A DNA stretch of 9,212 bases, taken from Acidobacteriota bacterium. Its GTDB lineage: Bacteria; Acidobacteriota; Vicinamibacteria; Vicinamibacterales; 2-12-FULL-66-21. The notes below the pieces were generated by a model. It was not told where the DNA came from. It did no database searches and was given only the letters and a program-made list of their open reading frames with translations. The stretch covers positions 1 to 9,212 of the forward strand of contig JAIVJE010000307.1 of NCBI GenBank assembly GCA_020200195.1. The letters are read 5' to 3'. The number at the start of each line of letters is the position of its first letter. Position 1 is the stretch's first letter. Below are positions 1 to 7,459 of this stretch, piece by piece. The position numbers were made by a program, and so were the translations under genes.

Positions 1-1260
1 CCTTGTTTTTGACAAGGTGCGGAGCGTGTCGCGCGCCTCGGCTGCCTTGTCGAATCTTGGATTCAGCTCGAGCGCGTGGCGCAAGTCGGCGGCGGCCTTC
101 TTGCGGTCCTTCAATCCCAGCGCCACCATTCCTGACGTGAACCAGATCTTCGCGTCGGCGGTTCCGCTTGCCGTAGCCTTGCGGGCGGCATCGCGCGCTT
201 CCTGGTAGTCGCCAGATCGGTACAACACCCATGCCAGCGTACCCCAGGTCAGCGCATCCTGACGCACGGTCAGATCCTTTCGCGCCCAGGCAACAGCTTC
301 CGCGTGTTCCTGACGGACGTCGGCATAGAAGAGCGCCAGCGGCCGGTAATACCCGATGTCGCCCGCGTCAACCGCCTCCCGATATCCTGCAAGCGCGCGC
401 GTGTGCCAGCGGGCCGCTTCGGCGGTGTTCCCCACCTTCTGATGAATGCCTGCGACTGCCTCCATGAATTCCGGCAGGGGCGCGATCGCGAGCGTGCGGT
501 CGTAGAGTGTCAGCGCCTCCGCGGTCCGTCCCTGAGCCGCGCGCAACTCGGCAAGATGCTCGAGCGCCGCAAAGCTGTCCGGCGATATCTCGAGGGCGGC
601 TGTGTACTGGCGCTCGGCAGTGTTCCAGTCTCCGCTGTCGAACGCCATGGACCCCATGCGCACGTGACACCAGCTCGTGACGCTCCCGGGCGCCTGCCGT
701 GCGACCGCGTCGGCGAGCGCCCGCTCGAGAAGCGTCATCGCGCCGCGAGTGTCGCCGCGGTCGTGACGAAAGTTTGCGAGACGCGTATCGATCAGATGTC
801 CTGGCGCCAATTCCGCCAGCTTCGTGTAGGTTGCCTCGGCCTGCGTCAGATCGCCCACTGCAAGTTGGGCATCACCGAGGACGGTATAGGCATAGGGTTC
901 GGCCGGCTCGAGCGCCACGGCCTTCGATGCAAGCTCGATCGCGTCACGGAAGCGATGCCGCGCCGCCTGGGCCGCGGCGAGCTGCGACAACGCCGAGTAG
1001 TGGCTGGGGGCTCGCCGTACAGCCTCTTCGAATGCCGCTTCCGCCTTGTGATACAGCCGGAAGTCTCCAGTCTGGCGCGCCTTCGCCAGATACGCGGCCC
1101 CGAGACGCGTCGGCGCGATGTGATCGTCCGGATCGCGCGCGACGCGCGATTCCCAGAAAGAGATGGCGGCGTCGATGTCGCCGGGACGCTCCTGCGAGGA
1201 TACAGACGTCGTGAGCAGCGCCGTCATCACCAATGCGGTAAAGGCAACGGCGCGGCGCAT
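1..1260 (-). CDS. Secreted tetratricopeptide-repeat (TPR) protein, 3' end beyond the window
   Basis: This frame is open from ATG at 1260 to the window edge, 420 codons, with no stop seen, so the C-terminus is missing. The N-terminus is a typical signal peptide: MRR, then a hydrophobic stretch to about residue 19, then SSQ, a plausible cleavage site near residues 21-23. The mature part is helical, with degenerate TPR units at about residues 89-122, 123-156, 200-229, 230-263, 333-366 and 370-403. These show the usual pattern, such as A-x-x-x-Y/F-x-x-A-L-x-L-x-P (AALEISPDS at 221-229, HALELNPRF at 395-403). TPRs mediate protein-protein contacts; no catalytic motif is visible. The start is 2 bp after the DUF4331 stop codon (TAG-TG-ATG) and has no clear Shine-Dalgarno sequence, so translation is probably coupled to DUF4331. 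An exported scaffold or assembly factor working with the DUF4331 protein is an inference. Substrate and partner are unknown. Confidence 0.85.
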   Translation of the reverse strand, partial: MRRAVAFTALVMTALLTTSVSSQERPGDIDAAISFWESRVARDPDDHIAPTRLGAAYLAKARQTGDFRLYHKAEAAFEEAVRRAPSHYSALSQLAAAQAARHRFRDAIELASKAVALEPAEPYAYTVLGDAQLAVGDLTQAEATYTKLAELAPGHLIDTRLANFRHDRGDTRGAMTLLERALADAVARQAPGSVTSWCHVRMGSMAFDSGDWNTAERQYTAALEISPDSFAALEHLAELRAAQGRTAEALTLYDRTLAIAPLPEFMEAVAGIHQKVGNTAEAARWHTRALAGYREAVDAGDIGYYRPLALFYADVRQEHAEAVAWARKDLTVRQDALTWGTLAWVLYRSGDYQEARDAARKATASGTADAKIWFTSGMVALGLKDRKKAAADLRHALELNPRFDKAAEARDTLRTLSKTR

Positions 1261-1262
1261 CA

Positions 1263-2393
1263 CTAGTTTCGGTTGCGGGCCGGGATCGGCTTCTCGGGAC
1301 CGTGGGGCGGTGCGAAGAATGGAAAGTCCGTGAGAAATGGCACATCATTGCCGTTGACCCCGTCTCCGGCGACCGCTCCCTTGCTCGCGGCGTTCAGCAG
1401 GATGTCGATCACGTCGTCTTCGGGCCGGCGCCCGTTGAGAAAGCCGGCCGTCCGGCTCGTGTCGAAGCTCGCGACGTCTGGAAGCAGCACGGCGTCGACG
1501 AGCGTCGATGAATACGCATTATCGCCGTTGATCGCGACCAGGCTTGCGATCGCTGCGTCACGGAACAACCGGTCCTCTGTGGGCGCGGCTCGATTGAACG
1601 CGTCCTTCAGCCGCGCCGGGATCGTCACGGTGCTGACCGCCGGAAGCGCCGTGCGATCGATCTGCACGAACAGCCCGCGATGGGCGTCCGTCTGGAACGG
1701 CGAAGACGAGCGAATCGTCGTGTGGGCGCGGCTGGTGGTGGCCCAAAGCCGAACGGCGCTGCCCGACGAGCCTCGCAGCGACGCCGCGGGCACTTCGATC
1801 ACGAGCGCGGAACAGTTCAACGCGGCAAAGAAATCGAGCCCGGGCGCGCGTGTGAGTGGACCGCCGGGCTGCGCGCCGATCAACCGCAGTACCCAGATCA
1901 GATCGATGAAGAAGGGGTCGTCGCGGAGTCCCGCAAACACACGAGTGACGTCGCCGCTGCCGGCGACGACCGTGCCGTTGGCAGGGCCTGTGGCGTTCGG
2001 CGCGGTGTCGAGTACGTGGCTCGTGGTGCCGACCGTCCGCGGACGCGCCGGGCCGCGCACGGTGAAGGTCTGCGGTCCCGGTGTCGTCGGCGTGAACGTC
2101 GTCTGGATGACCAGATCCTCGACGTTGTCGCCGGTATTGTCGATCTTGAACTCGTAGAGGACGTCAGGGCCAAACGCGACCTGGATGGCTCCACCAATCG
2201 AGAACGGATTGACCGTCGCCGCCAGCACCACATTGCCGTTGTTCGGGTTGACGAACGCAAAGACGTCGAGGAGGTCGGCACGCCCGTCCTCGCTGATGCC
2301 GGGCGCGTCGCGATGATCTGCCATATGCGCGGGGCTGACGAGCATTATCGCCACTACCACCATTGTCGCCACCGAGCCCGCCACCATTCGCAT
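1263..2393 (-). CDS. Secreted DUF4331-family protein
   Basis: This 376-aa protein has a signal peptide (residues 1-25; hydrophobic core about 7-20, likely cleavage after HMA), so it is exported. The mature N-terminus begins with the DUF4331 hallmark DHRDAP (26-31) followed by D-x-x-D-V-F-A-F-V-N-P (about 40-50). Other family-typical blocks are GLRDDPFFID (155-164), GRRPEDDVIDILL (321-333) and the C-terminal FPFFAPPHGP (357-366). It therefore looks full length, although shorter than some DUF4331 members. The biochemical function of DUF4331 is not known. The conserved His, Asp and Glu residues could bind a ligand or metal, but that is a guess. The start at 2393 is chosen for the strong AAGGAGG just upstream; a second ATG two codons in gives the same protein minus two residues. 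It is followed at 2 bp by the TPR gene. Upstream lies a remnant of the MBL gene, so its 5' region was probably rearranged. Confidence 0.9.
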   Translation of the reverse strand: MRMVAGSVATMVVVAIMLVSPAHMADHRDAPGISEDGRADLLDVFAFVNPNNGNVVLAATVNPFSIGGAIQVAFGPDVLYEFKIDNTGDNVEDLVIQTTFTPTTPGPQTFTVRGPARPRTVGTTSHVLDTAPNATGPANGTVVAGSGDVTRVFAGLRDDPFFIDLIWVLRLIGAQPGGPLTRAPGLDFFAALNCSALVIEVPAASLRGSSGSAVRLWATTSRAHTTIRSSSPFQTDAHRGLFVQIDRTALPAVSTVTIPARLKDAFNRAAPTEDRLFRDAAIASLVAINGDNAYSSTLVDAVLLPDVASFDTSRTAGFLNGRRPEDDVIDILLNAASKGAVAGDGVNGNDVPFLTDFPFFAPPHGPEKPIPARNRN

Positions 2394-2398
2394 GGGCT

Positions 2399-2405
2399 CC
2401 TCCTT
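2399..2405 (-). promoter_or_regulatory. Ribosome binding site of the DUF4331 gene
   Basis: Read on the minus strand this is AAGGAGG, a near-perfect Shine-Dalgarno sequence, 5 nt before the ATG at 2393. It fixes the start codon. It is clearly stronger than the signals ahead of the TPR, aquaporin or barrel genes, which suggests DUF4331 initiates independently of upstream translation. Confidence 0.75.
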
Positions 2406-2418
2406 GCAGTTGAAACAT

Positions 2419-2528
2419 TTCGCCTTTGCTCGCCGTTTCCGTCGCCGGAAATATCCGCTGTGAGTCTACGCGAATTCTCACCAGCTCCTCGTCAGTTGTT
2501 CCGGACTTGTGATGAAAACAGCCAGAGC
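2419..2528 (-). pseudogene. Decayed copy of the 3' end of the neighbouring MBL-hydrolase gene
   Basis: This segment aligns with 2799-2907, the last part of the intact MBL gene, with 18 differences over 110 columns by hand count (about 84% identity). In the minus-strand frame it encodes FHHKSGTTDEELVRIRVD and then SQRIFPATETASKGE. The intact protein has FHHKPGRTDEELVRIRLD and SQRVFPATETASEGE. Many differences are conservative or synonymous, so the copy was probably under coding selection before it decayed. It carries a one-base insertion (an extra base in the T-run coding for the FHH region), has lost everything 5' of that point and has lost the original stop: its frame reads on into the DUF4331 gene out of frame. 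No metal-binding core remains, so it cannot be an active enzyme. It is best explained as the tail of a second, tandem MBL gene that was mostly deleted. Confidence 0.8.
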
Positions 2529-2532
2529 AACG

Positions 2533-2780
2533 TCACAGCGGGCCAAGAGCGTCCTCCGGCGCCCGCCGGAATGAGGCAGGGTTGATCGCCCGATACTTAT
2601 AGAGCTCTGCGGCGACAGCTTCGAACAGCTCGCGGAGGCTCTCCGGTAGCACGCGTCCTTCGGCAAGCATTGCGGCCACGCCGACTCGATCCTGACACCG
2701 TCTCATGTCCGTCCGCGATATCGCGCAGGCCCTCCGCTGAGATCGCCGCCCGGTAGCCCCTTCAGATTCAACAGGTGCAT
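2533..2780 (-). pseudogene. Possible frameshifted small coding sequence, unrecognised
   Basis: Between the MBL stop and the MBL remnant lie two short minus-strand frames. A 25-codon frame (2780-2703, beginning MHLLNLKGLPGGDL) ends in TGA overlapping the ATG of a 57-codon frame (2706-2533). The latter contains the well-formed helical stretches LPESLRELFEAVAAELYKY and RAINPASFRRAPEDAL. A third frame between them reads AEGLRDIADGHETVSG, which also looks like protein. The simplest reading is one ancestral protein of about 80 residues now broken by two frameshifts. A genuine pair of tiny ORFs coupled by ATGA is the alternative. I do not recognise a family. No good Shine-Dalgarno sequence precedes either start. 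The perfect inverted repeat at 2555-2570 (6-bp stem, 4-nt loop) falls inside it and lacks a following T-run, so it is not a convincing terminator. Confidence 0.35.
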
Positions 2781-2783
2781 TCT

Positions 2784-3590
2784 CTACAGTCGGATTTGTT
2801 CGCCTTCGCTCGCGGTCTCCGTCGCCGGAAATACTCGCTGCGAGTCCAACCGAATTCGGACCAGTTCCTCGTCCGTCCTGCCGGGCTTGTGATGAAACAG
2901 CCAGAGCCCGCCGATATCGTGCGCCGCCGCGAACTCGACGCACTGCCGCCAGTCGCTATGGCCCCACCCCTTGTGCTGTGGAAGCTCCTCCGGCGTGAAG
3001 TGCGCATCGAGGATCAGCGCCGCGGCCCCGCGCGCGAAATCCGCCAGCGGTTCATCGAAGGCGGGATTGCCGAACTCGTGGTCCGTCGCATAGACGACGT
3101 CGCCCGTCATCCCGCGCACCCGATACGCGAGCGCGCCGCCCGGGTGGTTCAGCGGCACCGCTGAGAGATCGAATCCGCCGATACGCAACGGCCCCGGCTG
3201 GATCAGATTCACGGACGGCCGGTTCGGGAGGTGTTCATACGGCACGGGGAAAAATGGAGACTGAAAAATCGTGTTCACCCAGGCGACATCGTAGTTCTTG
3301 AGAATCGGCGCGAAAATCTGCGGTTTCCATCCGGGCGCGTACAGCTGTGCAAGGAACGGCAACCCCTGCAGGTGGTCCCAGTGATAATGCGTCAGGACGA
3401 TCGGCAGCTCTCGTGGCGCGCCACCGATCTTCGGGCCCAGGCCGACGATGCCCGAGCCGGCGTCGAAGACGATTTCGGCGCCGGTCTGTTCGTCGGAGAT
3501 TTCGAGGCACGGGGTGTTGCACCCGTGGCCGATCGCCGCGGGAATCGCCCAGGGCACAGAGCCCCGGACGCCCCAGAAACGCACGCGCAT
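2784..3590 (-). CDS. Metallo-beta-lactamase-fold hydrolase
   Basis: This 268-aa protein has the complete MBL-fold signature. The N-terminal strand RFWGVRGSVP (4-13) and GCNTPCLEI (23-31) are typical of the RNase Z/PhnP-like branch. The metal-binding motif T-H-Y-H-W-D-H lies at 67-73, followed by H149 (NHPGG), D170 (ATDHE), D195 and H211 (GHSDW), and a C-terminal FHH (232-234). These ligands support a dinuclear metal centre that hydrolyses a phosphoester or ester. No signal peptide is seen, so it is cytoplasmic. The substrate cannot be read from sequence; members of this branch act on cyclic phosphodiesters, RNA or lactones. Its ATG overlaps the stop of the aquaporin-CNB gene by one base (TAATG), with GGGAGG 6 nt upstream, so the two are co-transcribed and probably translationally coupled. 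Its own 3' end exists again, decayed, at 2419-2528. Confidence is high for the fold and low for the substrate. Confidence 0.9.
   Translation of the reverse strand: MRVRFWGVRGSVPWAIPAAIGHGCNTPCLEISDEQTGAEIVFDAGSGIVGLGPKIGGAPRELPIVLTHYHWDHLQGLPFLAQLYAPGWKPQIFAPILKNYDVAWVNTIFQSPFFPVPYEHLPNRPSVNLIQPGPLRIGGFDLSAVPLNHPGGALAYRVRGMTGDVVYATDHEFGNPAFDEPLADFARGAAALILDAHFTPEELPQHKGWGHSDWRQCVEFAAAHDIGGLWLFHHKPGRTDEELVRIRLDSQRVFPATETASEGEQIRL
2799..2907. repeat. Intact partner of a direct repeat (MBL gene 3' end)
   Basis: This is the functional copy of the repeat whose decayed partner is at 2419-2528. Both lie in the same orientation, about 380 bp apart from start to start. Similarity ends sharply at 2907/2528 on the upstream-coding side. 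On the other side it fades just after the Glu of the final SEGE, a few codons before the MBL stop. Confidence 0.75.
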
Positions 3591-4690
3591 TACACCCCTC
3601 CCGTCAGTCGTCCGCTCGCTTCGCGCACGCGGCGTGCGAGCTGGCGCAACAACTCCTGCGTTCGTATTGGATCGTCGACGATCACGCGGCCGAACGTGTC
3701 ACGCGTCACGCGGCGGAGCTGTGCGTCGGTGAGCGCCACCACATCCGCCGACCGTGGTTCGTCGAGCAACAGGCTCATCTCTCCGACCCAGGCACCGGGC
3801 CCCAGCGTGGACAGCGTCACCGCTCGACCCTCCGGCGCATGTCTCCGGACTTCGAGCGTACCGCGCTCGACCAGATACGCCTCGTTGCCCGGCTCCCCTT
3901 CCCGCATGACGGCTTCCCCGGCCGAGACCAGTCGATAGCCGCACGTCCCAAACGGACAGGGATACTTTGCCGTGTGATAGAGCTTTGCGCAAACTGTCGC
4001 CCCGCCCCACCGCTGTTGGTAGGCCTCCGCCGCGAAGAGGGCGCCGGCGAGGGGACCCACGAAGTAGATCCACTGGTCCTGAAACGTGGGGACGAGGGCG
4101 GCGGGCGCTATGCTGCGCGCCGGATTCAGGCTTGTGCCCGACACCGGAGCTTCGATCATCACCAGCAGCGCGACCAGGCTCCCGGCGATCAGACCGGTTC
4201 GCGCCGCCACGCGCGGCTTGTTCACGCAGATGAAGATGGTGAACGCCAGTGCAAACGTGATGATGGCCTCGGCGATGAGGGCGCCGGGCCAGCCCCACCC
4301 GGCACCTGGAACCGTCGCCGCGTAGTGAACGCTCTCGACGAGCGGTCCCCACGCGAGTCGGGCGGCGGCCGCACCGGTAAACGCCCCGAGAAACTGCGCA
4401 ATCACGTACGCCACGGCGTCATTGGTGCCAATCTTGCCGAGCCGCCAGAAACCGAGCGTCACGGCCGGATTGATGTGTCCCCCGCTGCGCTGACCGAGCG
4501 ACGAATACACCACGGCCGTCGCGCCGCCGGCGAACAGAATGCCCGTGATCAGCCGTCGAAGCGCTGGGCTGTCGATTTCCGGGACCGGAGACCCGTGGCC
4601 CCATATGAACGCGACCGCCGTGATCCCCCAGAACAACATCAAAGCGGTTCCGGCAAATTCACACAAATAGATCGGCAGATTGCGGCGCAT
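3590..4690 (-). CDS. Aquaporin (MIP family) fused to a cyclic-nucleotide-binding domain
   Basis: This is a 366-aa two-part protein. Residues 1-228 are a complete MIP channel: six hydrophobic segments, the first half-helix motif SGGHINPAV (69-77) and the second GTSLNPARS (185-193). Arg192 is the conserved selectivity-filter arginine. Ser193 and Ala197 follow the water-channel pattern rather than the Asp and Lys/Arg of glycerol facilitators, so a water pore is likeliest. A linker with Cys234, His239, Cys245 and Cys250 leads to a CNB domain (about 252-355). That domain has a glycine-bearing beta-roll (GEPGNEAYLVERGTLEV, 265-281) and the phosphate-binding cassette GEMSLLLDEPRSADV (303-317), whose Glu and Arg-Ser are the residues expected to contact a cyclic nucleotide. 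Ordinary bacterial aquaporins are about 230 aa and lack this tail. The CNB domain should face the cytoplasm, suggesting ligand-controlled gating or placement. The MBL gene overlaps its stop. The ATG has no clear Shine-Dalgarno sequence. Confidence 0.92.
   Translation of the reverse strand: MRRNLPIYLCEFAGTALMLFWGITAVAFIWGHGSPVPEIDSPALRRLITGILFAGGATAVVYSSLGQRSGGHINPAVTLGFWRLGKIGTNDAVAYVIAQFLGAFTGAAAARLAWGPLVESVHYAATVPGAGWGWPGALIAEAIITFALAFTIFICVNKPRVAARTGLIAGSLVALLVMIEAPVSGTSLNPARSIAPAALVPTFQDQWIYFVGPLAGALFAAEAYQQRWGGATVCAKLYHTAKYPCPFGTCGYRLVSAGEAVMREGEPGNEAYLVERGTLEVRRHAPEGRAVTLSTLGPGAWVGEMSLLLDEPRSADVVALTDAQLRRVTRDTFGRVIVDDPIRTQELLRQLARRVREASGRLTGGV
3597..3602 (-). promoter_or_regulatory. Ribosome binding site of the MBL-hydrolase gene
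   Basis: On the minus strand this reads GGGAGG, 6 nt before the ATG at 3590, inside the last codons of the aquaporin-CNB gene. It supports this start, and with the TAATG junction it supports translational coupling. Confidence 0.65.
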
Positions 4691-4782
4691 GGGCAGCCTG
4701 CGGATAATAGCGCACTACGACCGGGACTGTCCGGCGATAGCCGCGCAGCTGGTCGCGCGTGACTGGAGCTCGCAGCCGTATC
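4691..4782. promoter_or_regulatory. Divergent intergenic region between aquaporin-CNB and glucosidase genes
   Basis: These 92 bp separate two genes read in opposite directions and must hold, or lie next to, both promoters. If the glucosidase starts at the upstream GTG (4759), the gap shrinks to 68 bp. I see no inverted repeat convincing enough to call an operator. On the plus strand GGAG at 4765-4768 lies 14 nt before the ATG at 4783, a weak and rather distant Shine-Dalgarno sequence. Confidence 0.5.
4704..4733 (-). promoter_or_regulatory. Candidate sigma70-like promoter of the aquaporin-CNB gene
   Basis: Read on the minus strand, CGGACA (4733-4728; 4 of 6 matches to TTGACA) is followed after 18 bp by TATTAT (4709-4704; 5 of 6 matches to TATAAT). 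Transcription would start near 4697, leaving only a handful of bases before the ATG at 4690. This fits the lack of a Shine-Dalgarno sequence there and would make the mRNA nearly leaderless. AT-rich hexamers are scarce in this DNA, which helps a little, but chance matches are common. Confidence 0.3.
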
Positions 4783-7455
<2,673 letters not shown>

Positions 7456-7459
7456 ATTG

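Noticed and set aside
304..1266. 320-codon open frame on the plus strand
   Set aside because: It is antisense to the TPR gene, which has a signal peptide and repeated TPR units; the plus-strand frame is Arg-rich and unrecognisable.
1273..2157. 294-codon open frame on the plus strand
   Set aside because: It is antisense to the DUF4331 gene, which carries several family-specific motifs.
2555..2570. Perfect inverted repeat (6-bp stem, 4-nt loop) as a terminator
   Set aside because: The stem is short and no T-run follows on either strand. Such GC palindromes are expected by chance in this DNA.
2419..2907. Mobile element or composite transposon bounded by the direct repeats
   Set aside because: The repeats are the coding tails of an MBL gene, there is no transposase or terminal inverted repeat, and the DNA between them looks like decayed coding sequence.
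3347..4762. 471-codon open frame on the plus strand
   Set aside because: It is antisense to the aquaporin-CNB gene, whose NPA and CNB motifs are unmistakable. The plus-strand translation is Arg/Ala/Gly-rich without family features.
4759..4782. Upstream GTG start for the glucosidase
   Set aside because: It is in frame but has no Shine-Dalgarno sequence; the eight added residues do not resemble the family N-terminus, whereas ATG 4783 is followed by the familiar EHRRLAE.
4704..4782. Operator or riboswitch in the divergent region
   Set aside because: I looked for dyad symmetry and conserved riboswitch elements and found none. The region is only 68-92 bp.
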